In this document: positions 1-8,469 of the stretch, one piece after another
How the letters are laid out: every line of letters begins with the position of its first letter
Numbering within the stretch: the stretch's first letter is position 1
Source: Clostridiales bacterium
Lineage (GTDB): Bacteria; Bacillota; Clostridia; Lachnospirales; Lachnospiraceae
Length of the DNA stretch: 64,000 nt
NCBI GenBank assembly: GCA_012839295.1
Contig: DUNO01000011.1
Span: 1-64,000 of the forward strand
Direction: 5' to 3'
Notes under the pieces: model-generated
The model's database searches: none
The model's input: only the letters and a program-made list of their open reading frames with translations
What the model was told of the DNA's origin: nothing
Translations under genes and position numbers: made by a program

Positions 1-105
1 AACATCCCATGCTTGCCAAGTGCAGGCAATCACGGGATGCCCGGTCTGCGCCCAGATGGATGGATAGACACTCATTTTTACCGCGTTAGTATTTAGTATA
101 AAGCC
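1..105 (-). repeat. Palindromic intergenic repeat, copy 1 (cut by window edge)
   Basis: Read on the minus strand, this stretch matches positions 2190-2281 closely (by eye about 85% identical), sharing the blocks TACTAACGCGG, CTGGGCGCAGACCGGGC and GATTGCCTGCACTTGGC. It contains the nested inverted repeat seen in the other copy (roughly 5-36). The outer arm facing the left edge is missing because the window begins here. The two copies are in opposite orientation and flank the pair of AraC genes. Confidence 0.75.
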
Positions 106-146
106 TTTTGTTGGGCTATTTACTTATTATATTTGGAGGATTTTAT

Positions 147-983
147 ATGGTATTGGAGATGAAGAAGGATGTTATTTACCGCTGCATCGGCAGTGATTTT
201 ACAAATGGAATTATTGCCTGCGGTTATATGACAAAGCCCTTGAAGGAGCATTCACAGTATAATTTTTTAATTGATTATTATAGCTGCTTTTTATTGTTGT
301 CTGGAAATGGCTCATACTACGGTGAAGAGGGGAAAAGGTATCCCCTTGAACCTGGGACCGTGGTGCAGCGCCTCCCTGGACTGGTTCATTCCACGGAGGT
401 AACACCGGATGGAAGCTGGTTGGAATTCTTTATCAGCTTCGGCCGTTCTACCTATGATTACTTGTGCAGTTTAAAGCTTCTGCCCATTGCTTCCCCTGTT
501 ATAAGGACTGATTTTGATGACAGCCTCCTATCCAGCTTTTCCAGGTTGCTGGATCAAATGAAGAAGGCCGATGACACGGAGTTACCCTTTCTCTCCTTAA
601 AGGCACAGAAATTAGTACTTACCCTTCTCCAGCCCCAAATAAAAAGCTCCAATGCCGATTCCATGAAAGAGGCCATGGAGGAGGCCTGCCGCTACCTTTC
701 CCCGGAAATCGGTTCCTCCCTTTCCTTAGAGGATATCGCCGCCAGACTCGGCATGAGCTATGAAAATTTCAGGAAGCAATTCCGGAAATATACGGGAAGC
801 TCCCCGGCGCAGTACCGGACGATGCAGAGGATGAAGCATGCCAAGCTCATGCTGCTCTCCGGCATCTCCATCAAGGAAACTGCCGCCCTGACAGGCTACA
901 GTGATACCTATTCCTTTACAAAGCAATTCACCCACACCGTAGGCATGCCTCCGGGCAGATACAGGAAGGAAAGCCTGGGTTAA
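147..983 (+). CDS. AraC family transcriptional regulator
   Basis: A 278-residue regulator with an N-terminal cupin-like ligand-sensing domain (about 1-150; the PLEPGTVVQRLPGLVH stretch is typical) and a C-terminal double helix-turn-helix of the AraC type (about 180-275, ending in GYSDTYSFTKQFTHTVGMPPGRYR). The family usually controls carbohydrate uptake or breakdown genes. The ATG at 147 is chosen because GGAGGA lies six bases upstream; an in-frame ATG at 108 has no ribosome site. It converges with the second AraC gene, and a GH1 beta-glucosidase follows about 1.4 kb further on, so sugar sensing is a reasonable inference, but no ligand can be named. Confidence 0.88.
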   Translation: MVLEMKKDVIYRCIGSDFTNGIIACGYMTKPLKEHSQYNFLIDYYSCFLLLSGNGSYYGEEGKRYPLEPGTVVQRLPGLVHSTEVTPDGSWLEFFISFGRSTYDYLCSLKLLPIASPVIRTDFDDSLLSSFSRLLDQMKKADDTELPFLSLKAQKLVLTLLQPQIKSSNADSMKEAMEEACRYLSPEIGSSLSLEDIAARLGMSYENFRKQFRKYTGSSPAQYRTMQRMKHAKLMLLSGISIKETAALTGYSDTYSFTKQFTHTVGMPPGRYRKESLG

Positions 984-1012
984 GATAACTGGTAAGCTGG
1001 AGGCTGCCCTGC

Positions 1013-2035
1013 TTATTTATGCAGCCTCCAGCTTCTTGGTGTCATCCCATACTGTTTCTTGAAGGCCTTCTGGAAATGGCTCTGGCTGGAAAAACATAGT
1101 ATGGCTGCAATTTCGCTGATAGCCACATCCGTATGCCGCAGCAATACGTCCGCCTCCTTTAAACGGCATTTCAAGCCATACTCCGTAATTGTCATTCCCG
1201 TTACCTTTTTGAACTTCTGGCTTAAATAGGAGGGATTGTAACCCACCAGCTCTGATAATATCTTCATATCATAATGGCTCTCTGTATGGGTTTCGATATA
1301 TTCGGTACAGATTCTTATCTTATCCTTGGGACGCTTGTACCTTGATTCCAGGCATAATTTCCGGTAGTCACCATAGGCCTGGGAGAATATTTTCTCCAGA
1401 GCCGCCTGTGTTTTACACTGCCTGATCCTTTCAATATAATAATCTGTGATGACGGATGCCTGGCGCTCCGGCACCCCGAGCTCTACAGAAAAATATTCGA
1501 TCACGCCAAGTATCTTCACTATATCCTCTTTTATACTGTCCATTTCTTTAAACTGTGCATCATGGGGTGTTTCCTTCGCCATTTTTTCCAGCTCCGCAAG
1601 ATTCTTGCCGTCCTCCGAGGCCAGATTATATACCAGGGTCTGAACCATACCATGGGGCAGCCTTTCATTAAACTGATATTCCTGGTACCCCCTTTTCTCC
1701 TGGCTTCTCCACCTCCCCCGGGGTTCTATTTTCTGCTGGGCTTCTACTCTCTGTTGGTTTTCTATACCCTGCTGGTTTTCCTCTCTCTGCCGGCCTTCCT
1801 CTCTCTGCCGGCCTTCCTCTCTCTGCTGGCTTTCCTCTCTCTGCTGGCCTTCCTCTCTCTGCTGGTTTTCCTCTCTCTGCTGGCCTTCCTCTCTCTGCTG
1901 GTTTTCCTCTTTCTGCGGAATTCCTGTTTTCTGTTTTTTTCTTTCTATTGCTCTCCCCTCCTTCTCTTCTGATGCAATTACGTTCATACAAAGCCGCTTT
2001 CTGTTTAAGCTTCCTTCATTCCCCCTTGCACTCAC
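1013..2035 (-). CDS. AraC family regulator with repetitive N-terminal region
   Basis: The C-terminal ~105 residues are an AraC DNA-binding domain (KILSELVGYNPSYLSQKFKK, then the second helix-turn-helix ending GMTPRSWR). The central part (about 125-235) resembles the helical linker of YesN-type response regulators but no receiver domain is seen. The N-terminal third is low-complexity, made of six-residue units EE(G/N)QQR encoded by an 18-bp tandem repeat. The start is uncertain: GTG at 2035 and ATG at 1987 are in frame and neither has a good ribosome site. It converges on the neighbouring AraC gene with about 30 bases between. Regulator identity is secure; the role of the repeat region is unknown. 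Confidence 0.8.
   Translation of the reverse strand: MSARGNEGSLNRKRLCMNVIASEEKEGRAIERKKQKTGIPQKEENQQREEGQQREENQQREEGQQREESQQREEGRQREEGRQREENQQGIENQQRVEAQQKIEPRGRWRSQEKRGYQEYQFNERLPHGMVQTLVYNLASEDGKNLAELEKMAKETPHDAQFKEMDSIKEDIVKILGVIEYFSVELGVPERQASVITDYYIERIRQCKTQAALEKIFSQAYGDYRKLCLESRYKRPKDKIRICTEYIETHTESHYDMKILSELVGYNPSYLSQKFKKVTGMTITEYGLKCRLKEADVLLRHTDVAISEIAAILCFSSQSHFQKAFKKQYGMTPRSWRLHK
1735..1917. repeat. 18-bp tandem repeat inside AraC gene
   Basis: About ten contiguous 18-bp units of the form CTCTCTCTGCTGGCCTTC (plus strand), with CTGGTTTTC and CCGGCCTTC variants. The period is a multiple of three, so copy-number change would keep the AraC frame. The central copies are nearly identical, as expected for recent slippage. 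Confidence 0.9.
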
Positions 2036-2189
2036 ATCGGAGCTTTCACATAAGTTACTGGAAAGTTGTATTTGCTTCCTAAATCTAATTATAATACATA
2101 AATATCTAATCTGGATACAATATATTCATTTTTCCTTTTGTTATAATTTAATAGACACAGACATGATTCGCCCGGCAAAAGAGGGTTTA

Positions 2190-2322
2190 ATACTAACGCG
2201 GCGAATATGAGTGTATCTATATCCACCTGGGCGCAGACCGGGCCTCCCGCGATTGCCTGCACTTGGCGATCACGGGATGTTAAAGGCAAGCCCAGGTGGA
2301 TATAGATATACTTATATTCGCC
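2190..2322 (+). repeat. Palindromic MITE-like intergenic repeat, copy 2
   Basis: The outer arms 2200-2232 and 2290-2322 are inverted repeats of 33 bases with only two differences, both G-T, so an RNA would pair along the whole arm. Inside lies a second inverted repeat (CCCGCGATTGCC near 2246 against GGCGATCACGGG near 2265). The element ends about 80 bp before the GH1 start codon and would lie in that gene's leader. A truncated inverted copy is at 1-105. Confidence 0.8.
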
Positions 2323-2400
2323 TCACAACCTACCCCCTCCATTCCCCCTCGAATCATAGATATAACCAACAAACAAAACCAGAAAAAACAGGAGGTAATC

Positions 2401-3666
2401 ATGAGTAAATTTCCAAGTAATTTCTTAATCGGAGCCTCTACTGCAGCACACCAGGTAGAAGGCAATAATATCCACAGTGATTTTTGGGCTATGGAGCAGA
2501 TGGAGAATTCCACCTTCGACGAGCCTTCCTTAGACGCCGTCGACCACTACAACCGATACCGGGAAGATATCGGCCTTATGGCAGGTGCAGGCTTGAATGC
2601 CTACCGTTTTTCCATTGAATGGGCACGAATTGAACCGGAAAAGGGTTCTTATGATGAGAAAGAAATTGAACACTACAGGGATGTGCTTGCCTATTGCCAC
2701 CAGAAGGGTGTTAAGCCTATCGTGACCATGCATCATTTTTCCTCCCCAAAATGGCTCATCAGTGAAGGGGGCTGGGAAAATGAAGCTACCATCAACGCCT
2801 TTGCAGATTATTGCTCCCACGTCGTAAGTAAGCTTGGGAACCAACTGGAATATGTCTGCACCATTAATGAAGCCAATATGGGCCTGCAGCTTGCGGCACT
2901 GATCAAACGCTATATGAGGCAGGCGCAGGCAGACGTACAGGTCGGAATCAATGTTGAGAACGGCGGTTCCTTTGCCGAGAAGATGAAAGCCCAGGCGGGA
3001 GAAAATATCAAGGTATTCGGGACACCAAAGCTGGAGACCTTTTTATCCATGCGCAGCCCTGAGGGTGACCTGCTGATTTTACGTGCCCATGAGGCTGCCC
3101 GTGATGCCATGAAAAAGGTAAAGCCGGAATTAAAGGTTGGGGTTACCCTTTCCCTGCATGACATGCAGCCCCTCGAAGGCGGCGAAGAATTAGCCGCACA
3201 GGAATGGGAGGAAGAATTCACCCACTACTTACCCTATATGCAGAAGGATGATTTCATCGGGGTTCAGAACTATACCCGTAAAATCATCGGCCCCGAGGGT
3301 GTATGCCCGATTCCTGAAGGCGCAGAGCGTACCCAGATGGACTATGAATTCTATCCGAAGGCATTGGCTAATGTGATCCGCGCCGTATATAAGGATCTTC
3401 CTATTCCGATTCTGGTTACAGAAAACGGCCTGGGAACCTCCGATGATACCCGCCGCGTCGCCTTCATTAAAGAAGCCACTGCAGGAATTCTAGACTGTAT
3501 CAATGAAGGAATCCCGGTGCTCGGCTATCTGCACTGGTCCCTCTTAGATAATTTTGAATGGCATAAGGGCTTTTCAAAAACCTTTGGCCTCATCGCAGTG
3601 GACAGGGCTACGCAGAAGCGCTATCCAAAGGAAAGCTTATCAGTTCTCGGACAAATCGTAAAATAA
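2401..3666 (+). CDS. GH1 family beta-glucosidase / 6-phospho-beta-glucosidase
   Basis: A 421-residue glycoside hydrolase family 1 enzyme, a retaining (beta/alpha)8 barrel that cleaves beta-glucosides or their phosphorylated forms in the cytoplasm. The N-terminal signature FLIGASTAAHQVEG is present. The acid/base glutamate is E157 in TINEANM (usually NEP; here NEA) and the nucleophile is E341 in LVTENGLG. The C-terminal barrel strand motif GYLHWSLLDNFEWHKGF is intact. The protein is somewhat short for GH1 (often 440-480). ATG 2401 follows GGAGGTAATC. No PTS gene is adjacent, so phosphorylated against free substrate cannot be decided. Confidence 0.93.
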   Translation: MSKFPSNFLIGASTAAHQVEGNNIHSDFWAMEQMENSTFDEPSLDAVDHYNRYREDIGLMAGAGLNAYRFSIEWARIEPEKGSYDEKEIEHYRDVLAYCHQKGVKPIVTMHHFSSPKWLISEGGWENEATINAFADYCSHVVSKLGNQLEYVCTINEANMGLQLAALIKRYMRQAQADVQVGINVENGGSFAEKMKAQAGENIKVFGTPKLETFLSMRSPEGDLLILRAHEAARDAMKKVKPELKVGVTLSLHDMQPLEGGEELAAQEWEEEFTHYLPYMQKDDFIGVQNYTRKIIGPEGVCPIPEGAERTQMDYEFYPKALANVIRAVYKDLPIPILVTENGLGTSDDTRRVAFIKEATAGILDCINEGIPVLGYLHWSLLDNFEWHKGFSKTFGLIAVDRATQKRYPKESLSVLGQIVK

Positions 3667-3695
3667 ACAATCCCATTTTCTTGGCATAAACGGGA

Positions 3696-3724
3696 ACGCC
3701 AGACGCAATCCAAGTGTCTGGCGT
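3696..3724 (+). terminator. Possible terminator after GH1 gene
   Basis: A nine-base stem (ACGCCAGAC against GTCTGGCGT) with an 11-base loop lies 30 bases after the beta-glucosidase stop codon. No T-tract follows, so it is a weak candidate. Confidence 0.4.
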
Positions 3725-3772
3725 CCATCTCCCCGGAAATACCGGCATCAGAGCCGCAAAAACATTTAAAAA

Positions 3773-3797
3773 GCCGTAGGAGTTAAAATCCTACGGC
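3773..3797 (-). terminator. Intrinsic terminator of the TrhP-like gene
   Basis: The stem GCCGTAGGA/TCCTACGGC with a seven-base loop is followed on the minus strand by TTTTTAAATGTTTTT. It lies 40 bases beyond the stop codon of the U32 gene and closes the minus-strand operon. Confidence 0.75.
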
Positions 3798-3837
3798 AAA
3801 TCTCAAAAACCGAAAGTATCCTTATTTACAAAAGGTA

Positions 3838-5079
3838 TTATTCCTTCCGTCTTATGATATCATAACTATCCATCCCTGTTCCCAGATCCACATAAATGAT
3901 CTGCTGCGGATGCGGACAGCTTTCCATATCCACTCCGTCCTTATCGGTAATTCTCTTTACTGTGGTGCAGGTGGTATCCCCATTCGGCTTCATGACTTCT
4001 ACGGTTTCCCCAACGCTGAACTTGTTCTTTTGTTCCAGCTCATACAGGCCATCCTTTTCACCGGAGATTGTTCCAAGGTACGTATATGCCTTCTCATAGG
4101 TGTTATGGTCATAGATCTGCTCCTCATGGGTAGGCTTATGGAAGAAGAAGCCGGTGGTGAACTGTCTGTTTACGCCTTTTCTGATTTCTTCCATATACCA
4201 GGCTTTATTAGCTTCATATGTTTCCGGGTCTTCAAAGAAATCATCGATTGCCCTGCGATAGGTTCTTGCTACAGTAGCAACGTATAAGGCAGTCTTCATC
4301 CTTCCTTCCACCTTTAGGCTATCGATACCAGCCTTCACAAGCTCCGGGATATACTCGATCATACATAAATCCTTGGAATTAAAGATATAGGTTCCCCGTT
4401 CATTTTCTTCAATGGGAAGGTATTCTCCAGGTCTTGTCTCTTCGACGATGCGGTATTTCCACCGGCAGGAATGGGTGCAGGCGCCCATATTGGCATCCCT
4501 TCCTGTGAAATAATTGCTTAAGAGGCATCTGCCGGAATAAGCAATACACATGGCACCATGGACAAAGGTCTCAATCTCCATCTCCGGCGGAATCTTTGCC
4601 CTCAGCTCTACCAGCTCTGCCAAAGACAGCTCCCTCGCAGATACGACCCTGGTTGCCCCCAGCTTGTGCCAGAACCGGTAGGTTTCATAATTGGTATTAT
4701 TGGCCTGGGTACTGACGTGCACGTCTATCTCAGGGATTATCTCCATCGCTATGCTGAACACACCGGGATCAGATATGATTAATGCATCCGGCCTGGCTTC
4801 ATCAAATTCCTTTAATTCCTTAAAATATTTCCGGATTCCTTCAAGATCCTGGTTGTGGGCGGTAATATTGGCAGTAACATATACCTTCTTCCCCTGCCCA
4901 TGGGCAAATTTAATCCCTTCCTTCATTTCCTCCATGGAAAAATTCTTTGCCTTCGCCCGGAGGCCGTACATATCCCCGCCAATATAGACTGCATCTGCAC
5001 CATACATTATGGCTGTCTTCAAATTTTCTAAATTACCTGCCGGTATTAATAATTCCGGCTTCTTTATTTCATCAAGCAT
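3838..5079 (-). CDS. trhP: U32 family protein, probable tRNA uridine 5-hydroxylation protein TrhP
   Basis: A 413-residue member of the U32 'peptidase' family. These proteins are now tied to prephenate-dependent 5-hydroxylation of U34 in tRNA (TrhP/YegQ in E. coli, TrhP1/P2 in B. subtilis). It starts with the family's PELLIPAGNLENLKTA barrel, and has the cysteine-rich region MCIAYSGRCLLSNY and ACTHSCRWKY expected to hold an Fe-S cluster. The length matches E. coli TrhP (about 450) minus a C-terminal portion. ATG 5079 is chosen because GGAG lies six bases upstream; three further in-frame ATGs up to 5127 lack such a site. The neighbour TrmR completes the 5-methoxyuridine pathway, which strongly supports the tRNA role over peptidase activity. 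Confidence 0.85.
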   Translation of the reverse strand: MLDEIKKPELLIPAGNLENLKTAIMYGADAVYIGGDMYGLRAKAKNFSMEEMKEGIKFAHGQGKKVYVTANITAHNQDLEGIRKYFKELKEFDEARPDALIISDPGVFSIAMEIIPEIDVHVSTQANNTNYETYRFWHKLGATRVVSARELSLAELVELRAKIPPEMEIETFVHGAMCIAYSGRCLLSNYFTGRDANMGACTHSCRWKYRIVEETRPGEYLPIEENERGTYIFNSKDLCMIEYIPELVKAGIDSLKVEGRMKTALYVATVARTYRRAIDDFFEDPETYEANKAWYMEEIRKGVNRQFTTGFFFHKPTHEEQIYDHNTYEKAYTYLGTISGEKDGLYELEQKNKFSVGETVEVMKPNGDTTCTTVKRITDKDGVDMESCPHPQQIIYVDLGTGMDSYDIIRRKE

Positions 5080-5239
5080 GTTGTTCTCCATTCTTATGTC
5101 CATGCCCTGTACCGCAGAAAACGCCATGAAAGTGCTGGCATGGATCCGGTCCTCCCTTCGCTTATCCGCTTTATTTCTTTCAACCTATACACCTCCCAGA
5201 TAGGAGGAAGCAAAACAGACCGGAATTCCGGTCTTTCCT

Positions 5240-5899
5240 TTATCCTTGCTTATGGCTGATTGCAATTCCATCCCCAACGGGAAGAATAACCGTAGACAGC
5301 TCCTCCATATGGGTTATGGTATAAAGATATTCCCGCATCCTGGAATGGATGGTTCGATCCCTCCGTGTGATGCTGTACCTGGAATTCGTTACGGTGCCAT
5401 CCTGAAGCACATTATCCGTCAGCAGCATTCCACTGCCGCACAGAAGCTTCATTAACTCCGGCAGGAAGCTCATATATTGGGCCTTTGCTGCATCAAGAAA
5501 GATAAAATCAAAGCTCTCCTTCCCAGCTACCAGCTCTTTTAACACTTCTAAAGCTTCCCCCTTGCAAAGTCTGATCTTGTCCCTATGGGGAAACCTGCTG
5601 TCTGACAGGTTCTTCTCGGCCTCCACCAGCCTCATTGCAACCTTTTCTATTGTGGTAATCTTACACTCGCTGCTGCTATATTCACTCATAAAGAGGGCGG
5701 AAAAGCCAATGGCTGTTCCGACCTCTAGAATTCGTTTTGGTTGCTGCAGGCGGAGTAAAAACTTAAGCACTCCCTGGGTTTCTTTCTTTATGATTGGCAC
5801 ATGGTTTTCAAGCGCCTCCCTTTCCAGAAAGGAAAGCTCCGGCGGCAGCTCCGGCTCCAGGGAATTGATATAAGCCGTTATTCTTTCGTCAACGATCAT
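5240..5899 (-). CDS. trmR: tRNA 5-hydroxyuridine methyltransferase TrmR (YrrM-like O-methyltransferase)
   Basis: A 219-residue class I SAM-dependent O-methyltransferase of the COG4122 type. The SAM-binding loop ILEVGTAIG is at residues 57-65, with the later acidic motif FIFLDAAKAQY. In B. subtilis the orthologous yrrM product methylates ho5U34 of tRNA to mo5U34. The gene lies between the MltG-like gene (one base apart) and the TrhP-like U32 gene, the same order as yrrL-yrrM-yrrN/O in Bacillus. A role in catechol-type methylation, as this family is often annotated, is less likely given that context. Confidence 0.85.
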   Translation of the reverse strand: MIVDERITAYINSLEPELPPELSFLEREALENHVPIIKKETQGVLKFLLRLQQPKRILEVGTAIGFSALFMSEYSSSECKITTIEKVAMRLVEAEKNLSDSRFPHRDKIRLCKGEALEVLKELVAGKESFDFIFLDAAKAQYMSFLPELMKLLCGSGMLLTDNVLQDGTVTNSRYSITRRDRTIHSRMREYLYTITHMEELSTVILPVGDGIAISHKQG

Positions 5900-5900
5900 G

Positions 5901-6329
5901 TTAATCCGACCCCTTTTCCGAATTTTTCTCCGAATGGATAGAATTGGAATAATCCGTGATCACACCAAGGATTTCACTGTAAGTCATGTCGGTAGAAAGC
6001 TCATAGGCTCCGGGCATAATAACATGGTTGCCCAGCTTCGTCTTCAAATAAAAGGCATATTTATTTTTTATCAACCGGCTCACCTCTAGTTTACTGGCAA
6101 CATCCATCGTGGATTCCCCTTTGTCAATACTAAATACAACCGAGGTTCCTTCCCCTTCTGCCGAAACCGTCACCGGCCCATAAAGCTGATAGGTAAAGTC
6201 ATAGACCAGCTTGCTGAAATTGATAATCAAGACTACTACCAGGGTATAAAATGCTACATTCAGCAGTATTCTCGCAATAAAGCTAGTTACCTTTAATGTT
6301 AATTTCATTGTTGCGGACTTATTTGCCAT
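5901..6329 (-). CDS. MltG-like protein lacking the catalytic domain
   Basis: A 142-residue protein with one N-terminal membrane segment (about 18-42, IARILLNVAFYTLVVVLII) followed by a short extracytoplasmic domain. That domain resembles the N-terminal LysM-like part of the endolytic transglycosylase MltG/YceG (VVFSIDKGESTMDVASKLE..., GAYELSTDMTYSEIL). Full MltG is about 340 residues and carries a catalytic glutamate; none of the catalytic domain is here, and there is no following fragment to suggest a recent frameshift. It occupies the yrrL (mltG) place next to trmR. ATG 6329 follows GGAGGTCAGA. It may be a scaffold or sensor remnant; enzymatic activity is not expected. Confidence 0.75.
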   Translation of the reverse strand: MANKSATMKLTLKVTSFIARILLNVAFYTLVVVLIINFSKLVYDFTYQLYGPVTVSAEGEGTSVVFSIDKGESTMDVASKLEVSRLIKNKYAFYLKTKLGNHVIMPGAYELSTDMTYSEILGVITDYSNSIHSEKNSEKGSD

Positions 6330-6433
6330 TCTGACCTCCATGCTGCCTGGGATCTGTTTGAAAACTCATAGTGGGGCATCAGCCCGGCACAAGCAGCTTT
6401 CAAACACACCCTGATAGGCGCTAACGCAAAAAC

Positions 6434-8365
6434 CTAAACTTCCATAATAATAGGCAGTATCATCGGATTTCTCTTGGTCTTCTTCCAGATAAAATCACTT
6501 AAGGAATCCTTGATTTCATTCTTCATCTTACCCCAATCCGTATTATTACGGCTTAAGCACTTGTCCAGGGCCTTTTCAACTACTACCCGGGCCTCTTCCA
6601 TCAGATTCTCTGATTCCCTTACATATACAAAGCCCCGGGATACAATATCCGGGCCGGAAAGCACCTGGTTGCTGTATTTCTCCAAGGAAATGACAACAAT
6701 GATTAATCCATTCTCGGACAGCAGCTGTCTGTCACGGAGTACAATATTACCCACATCACCAACGCCAAGCCCATCCACAAGGATGCCCTGTGCCTGAACC
6801 TCTCCCGTAACCGCTGCCCTTTCCTCTGACAGAGTCAATACCTTACCGGAGGAGAGAACAAAGACGTTTTCCTTTGGTACACCAAGGGTCTGGGCTAATT
6901 CCGCATGGCGGATCAAATGCTTATATTCCCCATGTACCGGAACCGCATATTTGGGCTTCGTCAATGTATATATCAATTTGATCTCTTCCTGGCAGGCATG
7001 GCCGGATACATGGGTATCCTGGTAAATCACCTTTGCCCCCCTCATGGACAGATCATTAATAACTTTTGAGACTGCCTTTTCATTGCCGGGAATCGGGGTT
7101 GAGCTTAGAATAACCACATCCCCTGGCTTAATTGTAACCTTTTTATGGATGGAAGCCGCCATACGTGGCAGGGCCGCCATGGTCTCACCCTGGCTTCCCG
7201 TTGTAATTAATACCAGCTGGTCATCCGTATAATTCTTCATCTGCTCCACGTCAATCAGCATATTATCCGGCATTTTTAAATATCCAAGCTCACTGGCTAC
7301 GCCAATAATATTTACCATGCTGCGGCCTTCCACCACGATTTTACGGCCATGTTTTGCAGCGGCATTGATGATCTGCTGTACGCGGTCTACATTGGATGCG
7401 AAGGTTGCAACTATAATCCTCTGCTTCGCATAATCTGCAAAAATCGCATCAAAGGTCTTGCCGACGGTGCTTTCCGACATGGTGTAGCCGGGCCGTTCCA
7501 CATTCGTACTGTCACATAATAATGCCAGCACACCCTTCTTACCAATCTCACCGATACGCTGAAGGTCAATCGGCTGTCCATAAACAGGGGTGTAATCGAC
7601 CTTAAAGTCCCCCGTATGGAAAATGATCCCTGCCGGAGTAAAGATTGCCAGCATGGCCGCATCTGCAATGCTGTGGTTTGTCCTGATAAATTCAATACGG
7701 AAGCATCCTAAATTGATGGACTGCCCATATTTAATTACTTTCCTTTTCGTATTCTTAAGCAAGCCATGTTCCTTAAGCTTATTTTCAATAATTGCCGTTG
7801 TCAGCTTTGTTGCATAGACCGGCACATTGACTTCCTTTAAGATATAAGGAAGGGATCCGATATGGTCTTCATGTCCATGGGTTATAATAAAGCCCTTTAC
7901 TTTATCAATGTTTTCTTTCAGATAAGTTACATCCGGAATTACCAGATCTATCCCAAGCATCTCATCCCCTGGGAAGGATAATCCACAATCTATGACGATA
8001 ATGCTGTCTTCATATTCAATCGCAGTTATATTCATACCAACCTGTTCTAATCCACCAAGGGGAATAATCTTAACTCCCTTCAGATCCGGCTGCCTGACGA
8101 TTGCTCTTTCCTGCTGCTCCGGCTGTTTCACAGCTGCTTTTTCCTTCAATTCCGTGGGCTGCTTCATAAGCGCCCTTTCCTTCGACTGTACCGGCTGCTG
8201 CTTCGTGGCCGTTTTTTGCCTTAGATCTGCCGGTTGCCTCATGGCCGCTCTTTGCTTCATCTGTGCCGACTGCTTCATAACTGTTTTTTCTTGCATGCCA
8301 TTCTGCTGTTTTGTAATTGTTCTTTCCTTTAATTCTGTCTGTTTTGTTGTAGTTGTTTCTTTCAA
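6434..8365 (-). CDS. rnj: Ribonuclease J with a repetitive basic N-terminal extension
   Basis: A 643-residue RNase J, a metallo-beta-lactamase/beta-CASP nuclease with 5'-3' exo- and endonuclease activity in mRNA decay and rRNA maturation. The zinc motif HGHEDH is at residues 163-168; in B. subtilis RNase J1 it is near 74-79. About 90 extra residues therefore precede the core, composed of K/Q-rich repeats such as KQPTELKEKAAVKQ. Downstream motifs include GHACQEEI and the C-terminal domain. The start is TTG at 8365, with GGAGGT seven bases upstream. The extension could bind RNA or a degradosome partner, but that is inference. Confidence 0.92.
   Translation of the reverse strand: MKETTTTKQTELKERTITKQQNGMQEKTVMKQSAQMKQRAAMRQPADLRQKTATKQQPVQSKERALMKQPTELKEKAAVKQPEQQERAIVRQPDLKGVKIIPLGGLEQVGMNITAIEYEDSIIVIDCGLSFPGDEMLGIDLVIPDVTYLKENIDKVKGFIITHGHEDHIGSLPYILKEVNVPVYATKLTTAIIENKLKEHGLLKNTKRKVIKYGQSINLGCFRIEFIRTNHSIADAAMLAIFTPAGIIFHTGDFKVDYTPVYGQPIDLQRIGEIGKKGVLALLCDSTNVERPGYTMSESTVGKTFDAIFADYAKQRIIVATFASNVDRVQQIINAAAKHGRKIVVEGRSMVNIIGVASELGYLKMPDNMLIDVEQMKNYTDDQLVLITTGSQGETMAALPRMAASIHKKVTIKPGDVVILSSTPIPGNEKAVSKVINDLSMRGAKVIYQDTHVSGHACQEEIKLIYTLTKPKYAVPVHGEYKHLIRHAELAQTLGVPKENVFVLSSGKVLTLSEERAAVTGEVQAQGILVDGLGVGDVGNIVLRDRQLLSENGLIIVVISLEKYSNQVLSGPDIVSRGFVYVRESENLMEEARVVVEKALDKCLSRNNTDWGKMKNEIKDSLSDFIWKKTKRNPMILPIIMEV
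8095..8350. repeat. Degenerate in-frame repeat region encoding the RNase J extension
   Basis: The segment encodes degenerate units of roughly 8-12 codons around (M/V)KQ(P/S)xxxKE(K/R)(A/T). The repeats are more diverged than those of the AraC gene but keep frame throughout. Confidence 0.65.
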
Positions 8366-8469
8366 ATAATTGCACCTCCAATGGTTATTATGTACTGTTT
8401 ATCCATTTACTAAGTGCACGATATTACAAATGAAGCTTCTTCATCTGTTATGATATAGATTCGATAGAC

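Noticed and set aside
1562..1972. Plus-strand open frame rich in LSLLAFLSLPAF, looking like a membrane protein
   Set aside because: It is the antisense reading of the 18-bp repeat in the AraC gene; no ribosome site and no family resemblance.
5079..5127. Longer start for the TrhP-like gene
   Set aside because: The upstream ATGs have no ribosome site, whereas ATG 5079 has GGAG at the right distance and begins at the family's usual N-terminus.
7992..8369. Plus-strand 125-codon open frame with cysteine-rich repeats
   Set aside because: Antisense of the RNase J extension; its regularity comes only from the repeat on the other strand.
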